This document shows positions 20,840-32,350 of a DNA stretch of 64,000 nucleotides, piece after piece. Source of the stretch: Ichthyophis bannanicus (taxonomy: Eukaryota > Chordata > Amphibia > Gymnophiona > Ichthyophiidae); NCBI GenBank assembly GCA_033557465.1, contig CM066051.1, forward strand, positions 105,997,026 to 106,061,025, read 5' to 3'. Made by a program: the position numbers and the translations under genes. Position 1 is the stretch's first letter; each line of letters begins with the position of its first letter. The notes beneath the pieces were generated by a model. It was not told where the DNA came from. It ran no database searches and saw nothing but the letters and a program-made list of their open reading frames with translations.

Positions 20840-21859
20840 TCGGCCGAGGTCCAACAAGTAATACTCACGTCACAATGCCCTTTCACCAGGAAATCATACT
20901 ACCTCAAGTGGCGCCGTTTCAGCATGTGGTGCGCCTCGCACCTCCTGGACCCCTTCTCATGCCCAGTGCCTCAAATCCTCCAGTACCTATCCTCTCTCTC
21001 CGCAAGTGGACTAAAAACACAATCCATACAGGTCCACCTGTTCGCCATAGCAGCGTTCCATGACCGCCCAGGAGACGCCTCTATAGCCACACTTCCCCTG
21101 GTGGTTGACGTCATGAAAGGTTTGGCCAACCTCCAGCCCCCCTTTCGGCAACCTGTTCCTGCCTGGGACCTGAATGTCATCCTAGATCAGCTCACTCGGG
21201 AACCCTTTGAGCCCCTGCTAGCAGCAGACCTCAAGTTCGTCTCCTGGAAGTCACTATTCCTTGTAGCCATCACCTCCGCAAGGTGCATCAGAGAGCTACA
21301 GGTCTTGGTGGATTATCCACCCTACACCATACTACACCACGACCTGAGTGCCTGCCAGCGGACACACCCCAAGTTTGTCTCCAAGGTGGTGAGTGCCTTT
21401 CACATCAACCAAACCATCGAGCTGCCCTGTTTTCAACCAGAACCTCACTCCAGTCAAGAGCAGGAGAGGCTCCACACCCTGGACTGCGTCAGGGCCCTAC
21501 ACTGCTACCTCCAACAGACCTCGCCCTCAGGAAAGGGGCTCAGCTCTGTCTCGTATGACCCCAACAAGCCGGGTCGCCCGGTTTCCAAACAAACGCTCTC
21601 CAGCTGGGTTTCATCCTGTGTCGCCTTTTGCCTATCTCGGGCAGGGTCTCAAGACACACCAAAAGTCAACGCCCATCATCTGCAGGCATTGGCGACCACC
21701 ACTGCCAACCTTCGCTCCATTCCAGTCCCTGACATCTACAGGGCCGTGACCTGGGCCTCCGTCCACACCTTTCAAAAACACTACTGCCTTGACCAGGGCA
21801 GCCCCGCCTTCGGACATACGGTATTGGCCACAGCAGGGGCTAAAGGCCACAGACTTTGA
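20840..21859 (+). CDS. DIRS C tyrosine recombinase (open, catalytic residue changed)
   Basis: One frame is open from about 20840 to the TGA at 21857-21859. It covers TRKSYYLKWRRFSMWC (core-binding part), then SARCIRELQVLVDYP (first catalytic Arg), then VNAHHLQALATT where DIRS B has AHCVRAMAAS, and the HYCLDQGS box with the nucleophile Tyr. The second catalytic Arg of the HxxR motif is Gln here, so it is probably inactive. The enzyme family inserts circular DIRS cDNA by site-specific recombination. An N-terminal frameshift near 20830 separates it from the start seen in DIRS B. Confidence 0.8.
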   Translation, partial: SAEVQQVILTSQCPFTRKSYYLKWRRFSMWCASHLLDPFSCPVPQILQYLSSLSASGLKTQSIQVHLFAIAAFHDRPGDASIATLPLVVDVMKGLANLQPPFRQPVPAWDLNVILDQLTREPFEPLLAADLKFVSWKSLFLVAITSARCIRELQVLVDYPPYTILHHDLSACQRTHPKFVSKVVSAFHINQTIELPCFQPEPHSSQEQERLHTLDCVRALHCYLQQTSPSGKGLSSVSYDPNKPGRPVSKQTLSSWVSSCVAFCLSRAGSQDTPKVNAHHLQALATTTANLRSIPVPDIYRAVTWASVHTFQKHYCLDQGSPAFGHTVLATAGAKGHRL

Positions 21860-22576
21860 TGTAGATGTGGTTGATGACTTGGTAGGCACATGCTGTTACT
21901 TGCAATTTGCACATGTTGACACTTGAACATAGTTTCATGCTGATACTTGCACACTGATGATTGTTTTGTTACTTGAACGTGATTGTTACGTGAACGTGAT
22001 CACTATTACACTTGCTTGCTGCGAGGATGTTCATAGTTGGTTTCAAAATGCACTACATACCTTTGTGCACGTGTGGGCTTGTTACGGGTTAATAAAAAAA
22101 AAATACAATAAAAGTTGACGGTACCCACTGTGATCTGCCTCCCTGTGTCTGCTACCTACGAGACCCCCCCCCCCCGCCTCCATATGTGCAGCTTGAGAGG
22201 CACCACTTGAGGCTGACTCATCCTGCTTGTCCTAGGAGAAAACTGAGTTACTTACCTGTAACATGAGTTCTCCGGGGACAGCAGGATAAGTCAGCCACAC
22301 ATTCCCACCCTCCTCCCCGAGGGGGGGGAAGGGGGTGGGGGAAGAAGGAGCCATTACACAGCTCTGCCGCCTCCTAGCCTGGCAAACTTCAGCTGGGGAC
22401 AATCTGGCTAGCTAGGGGAGAGCCTAGGGGTGGGGCTACTAGCCATGGCTTAGAAGGCTAAAGCCTTCTGAGCTACTGAGACTTCCGTCTATGGCGCCGT
22501 CGGATGACGTCACCACTTGTGGCTGATTTATCCCACTGTCCCCGGAGAACTCATGTTACAGGTAAGTAACTCAGTT

Positions 22577-23960
22577 AAATTGCAGCTTTATATTCAAAAC
22601 TGCTTATTTCAACGATAACAAAAAAAACCAGCCGCATAATACAGTGTATTAATGTAACAGACATACAATAAAGTAATTTTCAACAGTCAGCTTCCCATTT
22701 TTACTCCATTTTCTCCCTCCACCCCTTCTCCTAGAACTACCTGCACCCTTCCCACTCCCTCCACAACTATGGTCCAGGCATGGTGGCTCTTACACACCTG
22801 GGGCGTGAACACACTGTCCCCCGCCCATCCCCTCTCCTCTCTCCTGTGAATTCCCCCGCCCCCCCATCCCACTACATCCTGCAAACGCCTCCACCCCAAC
22901 CGCAAAACACACAGACTCCCAAAGGCCATTCAGAATATAGCTAGGACCATGTGAGGGCAACGTTTGGATGTAGTCATCCCAAACTCCATATCATTTGTCC
23001 AGCTGTCGCACTGCTTTAGCCCAGAGTTTGTCTAATTGCATATACTGGGCATTGCCAAATGTTTGGGTGGTCGGAGGTCCGCCAACCGGTCAAAATTACC
23101 CGAGTAGCTAACGTCCATTCTAGTTTCAGCCAATGCATTCTACCCCTCCCCTTGACGACCACTCCTTCCTTTACATGCAGCAGGGCAGACTCTGGAGTAA
23201 GAACCTACTGTTGTCGAGAAACCCCCTCCAAACTGATGTACAGCCCTCCAGTAATTCAGCACTGCTGGACAAGACCATAACAGATGAAAAAGGGTGGAAC
23301 CATCTTCTCCACATTTGGGACAACCAAGCCACCCACTATAGCCCATCGCCTTCATATGACCCGGCGAAAGATAAGCTCGTCTGATTATCCGATATTGCAT
23401 ATCCCGGAGAGAAACCATAGCAGTGAACCATGGAATCTTACCATTGAGTTTCCACAGTGTCTCTCTGGTTAGCGATGTACTTAGATACACATTCCAAAGC
23501 TCGGCCAGCTTATGGCTTGTGACACAAAAAGATTGCACTTGCGATACCGTGATTCTGCCGGATGCCTTACACAAAAATAATTCTTCCAAGTCAGTGCAAA
23601 AGGAGCTGGACAAATGACTACTTGCCAGACCTTGGACACAGCTATGAAGCTGGTAATATTGAAATAAATGTCCAACCTCCAAACCAAATTGAGCCCCAGC
23701 TCCTCAAAAGACAAGAGAGCACCATATTCTGTTAATACTTGCTCAAGATTGTCCACACCCAAACTCTGCCACCACCTCAACTTAGAAAGCATCATACATG
23801 GGGGAAAATCCATGTTACCCTGAAGCAGCAAGTACACTAACTGGAAAGCGGAGTGTCCCAACCTCTCACAAATTCATTTCCAGGTCTGAAGCATTACTTG
23901 AATAAGACCACACTTCATAAGAGAAGGGAGAAGCTTACTAAGGGGCACATGCAACACATA
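22577..23960 (-). mobile_element. L1-type LINE 3' portion (ORF2 C-terminus and 3' UTR)
   Basis: The - strand ORF (23682 to 23140) encodes SLTRETLWKLNGKIPWFTAM, GYSGWLGCPKCGEDGSTLFH and LLWSCPAVLNYWRAV, the C-terminal Cys/His and HxxWxCxxxxxxW region of L1 ORF2. The piece at 23861-23481 is upstream of it in another frame. The 3' UTR is short and A-rich (reverse, about 22600-22690). It continues the same L1 as 24930-26135 and 31910-32350. Confidence 0.85.
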
Positions 23961-23989
23961 ACGGAGTGCCAGGGGTGCGGCCAGGGCCT

Positions 23990-24147
23990 ACTCACACCTC
24001 AGGGCGGTATACAATTATATTTTTAGGTTCCTATGTAACTAATTTTACACTGTTAATGTTCCATGTTAATTTTTGACATGTTCTCTGTAAACCGCTCCTG
24101 ATCTCTGGAAGGGGCGGTATAAAAAACACACACAAATAAATAAAATA
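23990..24147 (+). mobile_element. LINE 3' tail with GGGGCGGTAT motif
   Basis: TGTAAACCGCTCCTGATCTC and GGAAGGGGCGGTATAAAA followed by an (AAAT)n run. The same tail type is at 45560-45630. It is a short 3' fragment inserted in the L1. Confidence 0.7.
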
Positions 24148-24361
24148 GTCTGTTGTGACAGAAGGCCAACCCTTTAAATGTCACAATAGGCATGCTAGAT
24201 TGTAGGCTTGGAGGTCTGGGAGCCCCATACCTCCCCTATATCAAGACTCCTTGAGTGTCTGTATCACTAATCTAGCTCGCTGCTCTTGCTATAAGAAATG
24301 GGATAGCAACCCATCTATCTTTCTTAAATCTTTCTTCAATAATCGTACGGGCAGTAATTAA

Positions 24362-24960
24362 CAATTTATTTATTTATTTATTTACAGTCTCTTATATACC
24401 GCACTATTCATCATCAGCGCGGTTCACATGGAACAAAATGCTCAGTACATTTAACACGTATGAGTTTACAGGTAACAGGGTATAAATCATGCTCCAGCAC
24501 GCTTTCCCCACCAGTGCAACACACCAAGGCCTCTGGGAACATCAGCAAGAAAAGCAAAGATGCCCTGCACAATTCTGGATCAGCAGGTGACAAGCTGCAG
24601 ACCAGAGACAGGCAAACAGCGCTCATAGAGCTCCTGTCTAAGCTCATCAGCTAGCGGGACTCCAGCTGACACTCCAGACGGACTTGCTCCCCGGATCTGC
24701 CATCTATGTATATAGTTGACCATGTTTCCCTATTCAATAGAACCACCAATGTATATAGTTACCCCGTTTCTCCAAGTTTCTACTCCCTGTTAAATGTAAT
24801 GACCAGACATATGTAAGCTGTCGGATGTTTCTGTTCAATGTAAACCGCGCTGATAGTAAATAGTGCGGTATATAAGAATTGTTAATAAATAAATAATAAA
24901 TAATAAATAAATAAATAAATAACTTGGATAACCGGGGTAACTATTTACAAAACATACTAC
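24362..24960. mobile_element. Two overlapping L2 tails in opposite orientation
   Basis: A - strand L2 tail (from 24362, ATTTATTTATTTACAG then CTTATATACCGCACTATTC) is interrupted by a + strand L2 fragment (about 24477-24921, ending GTAAACCGCGCTGATAGTAA and (AAAT)n). It then resumes with CTTGGATAACCGGGGTAAC, the same segment as at 45075. Confidence 0.7.
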
Positions 24961-26135
24961 ATGGAATCATATACACAGAAGTTACATAGAGCCATTTTGG
25001 AAACAAAACCATCCTAAACAAAGCTATTGTCCCCCCCCATTGAAATTGGTAGATCCTGCCACCAGGAAAGACTGTGCCAATGGACATAGTAGAGGCCCCA
25101 CATTACACCTATATAAGTCCTGGGGATTTCTAGGCAGAACCACTCCTAGATAAAGAAAAGAACTCTCCGCCTACTTTAGAGGAAAATGCTCTTTCCAACC
25201 CTTCCTTACCGATTCCAACCCTGCCAGTGCCTCAGATTTTTCAAAATTTAATTTAAAACCCAAGAACTCACCGAAAAGCTTGAATTCCATGAGGTTTGCT
25301 AAAGAATGTAAAGGATTGGCTAAATGAAGCAGCACATTACCTGCAAAGGCAGCCAATTTAAATTCATATGTCCTCAATCTGATTCCTTCTATATCTGGAT
25401 TTGCCCGGATGTGAGATATTAATGGCTCAAGAGTCAAAATGAATAGTAGGGAAGATAGTGGACAGCCCTGCCAGGTTCCGCATTGCATTGGAAATCGCTC
25501 CGTGCATTGCCCATTTATCAACACTCTCGCCCAGGCTTCCACATATAATACTTGTAACATTTGTAAGAAAAAACCCTGGAACCCGAAATGCCTCAACATG
25601 ATAAACATATACCGCCATCCCATTCTATCAAACGCCTTTTTGGCATCAAAACTTATAAGAATTGAGGGGAGAGCGGTACTTTTTCTGTAGTATGGCGTTG
25701 TCAAAATTTGGCGAATGTTAGTCACAGACTGTCTGCCTCAAACAAAGCCCATTTGAGCTGGGTGTATTAAATCCGGCATTAATGGAGAGCGCCACTCCAT
25801 CACCTTAGACAATATCTTCAGGACAACATTCAACAAGGAAATGGGACGGTAGGACCCTGGCAAATAAGAGTCACGGACAGGCTTAGGAATGATGTAATTA
25901 ACGTTTCATTGATCTGATAAGGGAAATGTTGACGCTCTGCCAACTGCTGATATAATTCAGCCAAAGGGATATTAACCTTGCCGCCCAGTATCTGGTAAAA
26001 TTCTGCATTAAGCCCATCCGGGCCAGGGGCACGAGGCGTCATTAAATCCTTAATCACTGTCTGTATTTCCTGGGGGACTACAATTGCTCACATTGAGACT
26101 GCGCAGCTGTGTGCTCCCACGTCTGGAACAAATAT
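24961..26135 (-). pseudogene. L1-type ORF2 reverse transcriptase, interrupted
   Basis: Translation on the - strand gives MTPRAPGPDGLNAEFYQILG (25995-26055), then LISFDAKKAFDRMGWRYMF, GTWQGCPLSSLLFILTLEPL, and NFEKSEALAG. These are the standard L1 RT blocks. The catalytic FADD box reads FAGN (about 25305-25320), so it cannot polymerise. DIRS B cuts the ORF at 26135. Confidence 0.87.
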
Positions 26136-26300
26136 TCTCCAGGACCAAGCAGGAAGTCAGTCCTCACATATGGGTGTCATCGGCACCGATGAAGCCCCAG
26201 TGGAGCATTTCCCCAGCTTTCTATGAAAGCCTTTGGGAATGCAGGCACGCATGCGCGGTTCCCTTCCCGCCTAAAGGTGCCATCTTACCTCAGTCTCTTT
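26136..26300 (+). repeat. DIRS B left terminal inverted repeat
   Basis: Inverted copy of 31730-31909 over about 160 bases. It holds an NRF1-like CGCATGCGCG (26248-26257) and a reversed YY1-like GCCATCTT (26279-26286). Confidence 0.88.
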
Positions 26301-26545
26301 TTTTCCGTGAAGCCCGGACGTCTGTCCCGTTTTCCTGGTTAAAATCAGATTTTTAGCAATTTTTTGCTCTTTTTTTTTTCTACCGGTTCGACGCCGGTTC
26401 CTCTCCCGCCGGGTTCGGTACACCGGTATCGAGCCAGATTCTTCTTTTTCGTTTTTTGCCCTTCTTGGCTGGCGTTCGCGCCCTTTTTTCTCTTTTTCCC
26501 TGGAAGGCCGGTCCTTTGACCTCACAGGGACTCTTTTTTCCCCCG

Positions 26546-28455
26546 ATGGCTTCCAGTGGCTTTAAGAAGTGTGATCGGTGTAAGAAACTAATGTCTCTCA
26601 CCGACACACACGACTGCTGCCTTCGGTGCCTCGGCCCCGACCACGATCCTAAGTCGTGCGGGGCCTGTGGAAAAATGTCTTCCAAGGCACTACGAAGTCG
26701 ACAGCAGCAAAAGGAAAGGCTTTTCTCGGACTCAGCCTCTGGCCGGGCCCGGACCTCGTCTAAGGCCTTGACATCTCGGGATTCCGATCCCGAGCGCCGA
26801 AGCTCCTCAGACAGGGGGTCCCCCGACCGGGAACGCAAGCGGAAGAAGCGGCTCGCAAAGGCGTCGTCGGAAGAGGTCCCTGGCTCCTCAAGGGCCAGGT
26901 CTAAGACCCCCAACCGCCGCCCCGGGCCTGTGGAACCGGAAAAGCCTGCCAAAGTTCCTTGTGTGGAGCCGGAGTCTGCTGGACACGTAAGCCCCATAGT
27001 CCTCGTGGACTCTCCTCCCAGGGAGACGCTGCCGGGGCCCGAGTTGGTGGCTGCTGCATCTCCCGAGCTGAGTCTCAGGATGACAGCCTTGGAGAGCAGA
27101 ATGTCTGCCTTCATGGAGCAGCAGCGGGCACTGACGGCCAGCCTGTCTGGCGCATCTGCCCCGACCACCGGGACATCGACGTCAAAGTCGACCCCGGAGG
27201 CCGAGCCAATACTCGAGTCCATTGTGGCTCGGAGTCAACCTCGGTCGTGGTCTCCCTCGACCTCCCGTTCGGGACCGAGGGCGTCGACGCCGGTGCTTCT
27301 GGCGTCGGGGCAGGTGCTCCAGGGCCCTGCGGGGTCGGACCCCAACTCTTCCTCAGACAAGTCAGCTTGGGAGACGGAGGACGAGGAGTCTCCCGATACC
27401 TTTAAGACTCGGTGCGTCCCTTCGGACACACCGCAGTCTGAACCCCGGAGTAGGTCCCCTCTGGAGGACACCCGGTTCTCGGAGTTCGTCCGGAATATGG
27501 CCACTGCCTTGGCTATTCCGGCGGATCCCGTGGAGGAGCCTCGAGCTGAAGAGCTCGAGGCCCTATAGTATGACTCTCCTCCGAAGGCGGCCTTTACTGT
27601 CCCGGTTCCTCCGATGCTGGAACGGCTCCTTTTCCATATGTGGGAGGCACCAGCCTCTGCGCCGGTTCTTAGCAAGCGAGTCGATTCCATCTATCGACTC
27701 CGGAAGAGCCCTGGGTTTCAAAAGGCAAAGCTACCACACCATTCTATGGTTGTGGAATCGGCCATGCATCGTTTGAAGAGTCAGAAGATGCACTCCGCGG
27801 TGTCTCCTGGCAGGGAGGCCCAAAACCTAGATGGCATCGGTAGAAAGTGTTTTCAGGGCTCGATGCTTGCTTGCCGTGTCCAGTCTTACCAGCTGTACAT
27901 GGGCATGTACTTGTGGGATCTGGCCAAGGAGTTGGCCGGATTCTCTGCTGGTCTCTCCGGGGAACCCTTGCAGAGATTTAAGTCCTTGTCCTCGGGGATT
28001 CGGGACTGCTCGAAGTTCATGTCCCGCGCCGCCTACGATGGCTTCGAGGCTTCGGCCCGAGTTGCGGCAGCCGGCATCGCGGCTCGACGCCAGGCATGGC
28101 TGCAGTCATCGGACTCGAGCCATGGGTTCAGGACAAGTTGGTCGATGTCCCTTGCAGAGGTGAAAACCTGTTTGGCAAGCCCATGACCGAGAAGGCCGCT
28201 CAGCTCGAGACCGAGCACCTAACTCGGACAAGGCTGTCGAGGAAGACCTCTGCCCCTTCTCATAAAAAGAAGGGCTCGGGTAAAAAGCCCTTTTACCCGA
28301 GGAAGGGCACTGCCTACAAACAGTACCCACATTATCAGGCTGCCCAAGCTGCCCCCCAGGGTCAGCACGCCAAGGGCCAGGGTAATGGGCCCCATAGGCA
28401 GAGGACCCCCAAGCCTCAGGGCTCTGCTACCTCACAGCAGGGTGGGGTTTTTTGA
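26546..28455 (+). pseudogene. DIRS B gag, one nonsense codon and one frameshift
   Basis: The ATG at 26546 begins MASSGFKKCDRCKKLMSLTD. A Cys-rich knuckle (CDRC, CCLRCLGPDHDP, CGACG) is followed by a Ser/Arg/Pro-rich linker of about 250 residues and the conserved C-terminal domain. The codon at 27566-27568 is TAG where DIRS A has CAG, consistent with a C-to-T change. A single base is lost near 28117 (TCGGACTCGAG against TCCGACCTCGAG in A). The basic C-terminal tail ends QQGGVF at 28453. Function is inferred as the particle/nucleic-acid-binding protein of the element. Confidence 0.88.
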
Positions 28456-30366
28456 CTCCTTGAGCATAGCCTCTCCTCCACTGCTCTCCCAACCCTGCAC
28501 AGGAGGTCGTCTCGCACTCTTTGCCCACCAGTGGCCCCTTATCACCAGGGACAGTTGGGTGCTGGACATCATCCACAGGGGATATGCCCTCCATTTCCAC
28601 CAACTGCCACCCCCATATTTTCCAGGGGAGCTTCCAAGGCCTCCTCTGCACACAGACCTTCTCCGTCAGGAGCTTCAGGATCTGTTGGTGGACAGGGCGG
28701 TGGAGCCTGTGCCTCCCCACTTGCAAGGTGACGGATTCTACTCCAGGTATTTCCTGGTGCCCAAATGAACCGGTGGCCTTTGTCCCATTTTGGACCTCAG
28801 GAACCTCAACAAGTTCCTAGTGAAGGAAAAGTTCAAGATGCTTACTCTTGGGACACTTCTGCCCTACCTCCAGCAGGGAGATTGGCTATGCTCTTTAGAT
28901 CTAAAGGATGCGTACACTCACATCCTCATTCATCCAGACCACAGAAAGTACCTCAGGTTCATTGTGGGAGGAAACTATTATCAGTACAGAGTGCTGCCTT
29001 TCGGCCTCACCTCCGCCCCCAGAGTCTTTACAAAGTGCTTAGCAGTGGTGGCGGCCTACCTGAGAAATCAGGGCATCTTTGTCTTCCCCTGTCTGGACGA
29101 CTGGCTCATCAGTGGTCAGACAGGTCAGGAGGCCAATCAAGCCACCCTCAGAACCATTGCTCTTCTACAACGCCTGGGGTTTGTCAAACTTCGCAAAGTC
29201 CACTTAGCTCCCTTCCCAGAACTTGGAGTTCATAGGGGCAAGGTTGGACTCTCTCCTGGCAAAGGCATTCTTGCCAGAAAACAGAGCACGAAGGTTGATG
29301 GCCTTGGCAAATCAGTTTCTCAGCAGGTCCCTGGCCTCCGCCAGACTCTGTCTGCGACTTCTGGGCCACATGGCTTCCACAGTAAATGTGACCCCCAATG
29401 CCAGGCTCCATATGAGGCCTGCACAGTGGTGCCTTCGGATTCAGTGGTCACAGGCCACTGGCAGCCTCAGAGACAGGATAAGGGTGTCCAGACCATTTCT
29501 GCACTCCCTCAACTGGTGGCTACACCCACCCAAACTCCTGAAAGGGGTGCCCTTTCAGATTCCAGGTTACACTGTGATTCTCACAACAGATGCCTCCCTA
29601 CAAGGCTGGGGATCGCATTGTCTGGGCATCGCATTGTCTGGGCAAGTGCACCCAGGGCCTCTGGTCTCCCTGGGAAGCTGCACAGCAGATCAATCTCCTC
29701 GAACTCAAAGCTATTCGATTAGCACTCAAAGCTTTCACTCCTACCCTGGCTCAAAAGTCTGTCCTAATTCAGACAGACAACCAAGTTGCCATGTTTTAGG
29801 TGAACAAACAGGGCGGAACTGGGTCCAGGATCCTTTGTCGGGAAGCTCAGGACCTTTGTTCTTTTGCCCTCAAGCACAGCATGCTCCTCAGAGCTGTGCA
29901 CCTTCCAGGCCAGGACAACTACCTAGCAGACAGATTAAGCAGAATACTGCAGCCCCACAAGTGGCAGCTGCATCCTTCAGTAGTTCAGAAGATCTTCCTG
30001 AAATGGGGTCTCCCCTTGATGGATCTCTTTGCCAGCCCCATGAACAAGCAACTGCCACAGTTCTGCTCCAGGCAACCACATCCTCTGTGGATAGCAGCGG
30101 ATGCCTTTCTGATATCTTGGTCTCAGGGCCTCCTCTATGCGTTTCCTCCCATGCCCTTGGTGGCCCGAACGCTATTCAAGATTCTCCAGGACAAGGCCTC
30201 GGTCCTGCTGGTAGCTCCCAGGTGGCCCAGACAGCCTTGGTTTCCTCTTCTGCTTCAACTGGCAGTGGATCCTCCACTGCCTCTGGGGTTGCAACCCGAC
30301 CTTCTCACACAGGACCAGGGTTCCCTTCTGCACCCCAATCTCAAGTCTCTCAATTTGATGGCCTGA
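28433..30366 (+). pseudogene. DIRS B reverse transcriptase and RNase H, four lesions
   Basis: RT blocks run DGFYSRYFLVPK, then LNKFLVKEKFKMLTLGTLLP, SLDLKDAYTHILIHPDHRKY, LPFGLTSAPRVFTKCLAVVA, and the catalytic FPCLDDWLISGQ (about 29085-29115). RNase H blocks are TTDASLQGWGSHC, LLELKAIRLALKAF and QTDNQVAMF followed by VNKQGGTGSR. Lesions are a frameshift near 28765, a second near 29185, a short tandem duplication of GCATCGCATTGTCTGG-type sequence near 29620, and a TAG at 29797-29799 where A has a Tyr codon. It ends LNLMA at 30366 and overlaps the recombinase frame. Confidence 0.88.
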
Positions 30367-31409
30367 AGGCTGCAAGGGTAGTTTTGGCTCCCTGGGGCCT
30401 ACCTCAGGAAGTTGAAGAGGTTGTCCTAGCCTCTAGGAAACAGTCCACTAGGAAAACCTATGCTCTCAAGTGGAAGAGGTTTTCTGTGTGGTGTCACCTA
30501 CGTACAGAGGATCCTTTCTCCTGTACTCTGCCAGTAGTTCTTCAGTACTTACTGCACCTATCCAATCAGGGACTTAAGTCCAATTCTGTTCGTGTCCACC
30601 TCTCAGCTCTAGCAGCTCACCACTCATTGGTAGAGGGACAATCTCTGTCTGGTCACCCCTTGGTGTCCCGCTTTCTCAGGGGCTTGCTTTTACTCAAGCC
30701 TCCCATCCGTCGTCCTGCCCCTGAGTGGGAGCTGAATGTGGTCTTGCAGCAACTGACTCGCCCACCTTTTGAGCCGATGGCTACTTGTCCACTACGCTTC
30801 CTCTCCTGGAAGACACTCTTCCCGATAGCCCTTACCTCGGCAAGGCGAGTAAGTGAGCTTCAGGCCCTGGTCTGTGACAGGCCTTACACCAGGATTTATA
30901 GGAACAGAGTCGTCCTCCGGACTCACCCCAAGTTCCTCCCAAAAGTTGTCTCCTCTTTCCACCTCAATCAGGAGGTGGTTCTTCCAACATTCTTCCCTAG
31001 GCCTCATGCAAGCCAGGCTGAAGCAGTTCTGCATACCCTGGACTGTCGGAGGGCCTTATCCTTCTACCTTGACCGTACGCAGGGGCATAGAAGGGCTACT
31101 CATCTCTTCGTATCCTTTGACCCCAATAAGCTGGGGTTGGCTTTGTCCAAACGTACCTTGTCCATCTGGGTGGCTGACTGTATCACCTGTGCTTACAAGG
31201 CGGCTGACCTTCCTTTGCAGGGTAGGGTCACTGCCCATTGTGTCAGGGCAATGGCTGCCTCAGTGGCTCATCTCCGCTCTGTGCCCTTGGTAGACATCTG
31301 CAAGGCTGCAACTTGGTCTTCAAGCCAGACTTTTGCAGCCCATTACTGCCTGGAGAGGGAGTCCTGTAGGGACAGTGCTTTTGGCCAGGCAGTACTCCGG
31401 AATCTCTGA
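30367..31409 (+). CDS. DIRS B tyrosine recombinase, open reading frame
   Basis: About 345 open codons start at the overlap with RNase H (exact start not decidable, no favoured ATG). The core-binding part has STRKTYALKWKRFSVWC and NQGLKSNSVRVHLSALAAHH. The catalytic part has LTSARRVSELQALVC (Arg I), GRVTAHCVRAMAASVAH (HxxR) and QTFAAHYCLERESC (nucleophile Tyr). All tetrad residues I can place are present. The ORF is free of stops, unlike gag and RT of the same element. It would integrate the circular cDNA without a target duplication. Confidence 0.87.
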
Positions 31410-31544
31410 GGTTTAGGCAACTCCTGCCCTCTGTTGGGCTACCGGTGGAGGTTGTGTCCTTGAAAAGTCTTTCTTTGCTGCTGAGACTAGAGGGAGTTCT
31501 CTTGTTCAGCCTGGGTTCCTCGGTAGCCCAGAGCTAAGGAGTCA

Positions 31545-31640
31545 CCCATATGTGAGGACTGACTTCCTGCTTGATCCTGGAGAAAGAGTAGTTACTCACC
31601 TGTAACAGGTGTTCTCCAGGAGCAGCAGGAATCAGTCCTC
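31545..31640. repeat. DIRS B internal complementary region
   Basis: It joins the reverse complement of the left terminus to the reverse complement of the right terminus. In the DIRS replication model it templates completion of the ends and circle formation. Confidence 0.9.
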
Positions 31641-31909
31641 ACAACCCTCCCCTCCTCCCCTTGGAGTTGCAGTTGTACATAGTTTATTTTTTCATTTTTG
31701 TGTGCTGTTCTTAGCTATGTCATTTGACGGAGGTAAGATGGCACCTTTAGGCGGGAAGGGAACCGCGCATGCGTGCCTGCATTCCCAAAGGCTTTCATAG
31801 AAAGCTGGGGAAATGCTCCGCTGGGGCGTCATCAGCGCCGATGACACCCATATGTGAGGACTGACTCCTGCTGCTCCTGGAGAACACCTGTTACAGGTAA
31901 CTACTCTTT

Positions 31910-32350
31910 CCACCACCCCCTGGCCATTTCGGGGGTCCTCCCTATACAAATCCTTATAATATTCCAAAAAAGCCACCTCTACTGCTTGTGTTGCCAAGGG
32001 GATCCCATCTGTCCCTCTAGTGGCCGCCTCAAATCGTGGGCTGCCTTCCTTTTTTATCAACATGAACAGTTGGCCGGACCAGTTTCCAAACCTGTAGTGT
32101 GTATCTGTAATACATCTAAGACAGTTTTGCTCGGGCGTGGATAAGAGTGTTCAGCTGACTCTGCATAGTTAAATATGCTATTTGGTTTTCATCCATATCA
32201 TGACTTATCAAACGACAACGGAGAATGTGGAGTCCAGAACTCCACTCTACCAACTTATGATTGGCCTCTTTATTCCTTTGGCTGACATAGCCAATTATAG
32301 CCCCACACAAACAGACCTTAGGCCGTTTCCCAGAAAAGCAATGCATTGTC
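31910..32350 (-). mobile_element. L1-type LINE 5' portion (pre-RT ORF2)
   Basis: The - strand encodes a TQAVEVAFLEYYKDLYRE-like segment (about 31955-32010), the block just upstream of L1 RT, and further upstream NTLIHARAKLS and related pieces. This is the upstream half of the L1 whose RT lies at 24961-26135, across DIRS B. Confidence 0.75.

Larger units (their letters stand above)
19205..22576 (+). mobile_element. DIRS retrotransposon C (family 2), 5' truncated
   Basis: It begins inside the RT (GFYSKYFLIPKKSGG equivalent) and retains RNase H, tyrosine recombinase, internal complementary region (22213-22300) and right terminal repeat (about 22480-22576). The complementary region reads TGTCCTAGGAGAA joined to AACTGAGTTACTTACCTG, the second half being the exact reverse of the right end, which fixes the end at 22576. 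The left terminal repeat and gag are missing, so it is 5' deleted. The sequence on the right is L1 and on the left L2, suggesting a deletion or recombination at the left edge. Confidence 0.88.
26136..31909 (+). mobile_element. Complete DIRS retrotransposon B (family 1, 5.77 kb)
   Basis: It has a left terminal repeat (26136-26300), gag, RT/RNase H, tyrosine recombinase, internal complementary region (31545-31640) and right terminal repeat (31730-31909). The complementary region reads CTGCTTGATCCTGGAGA joined to AAGAGTAGTTACTCACC, the reverse complements of the left and right ends, so both boundaries are fixed. It is inserted into an L1 (-) that continues on both sides, and no target duplication is seen. 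It is the best preserved DIRS in the window, yet gag and RT carry stops and frameshifts. Confidence 0.95.

Noticed and set aside
22687..22929. Glycine-rich 80-aa open frame (-)
   Set aside because: Lies in the C-rich 3' region of the L1 and has no independent support.
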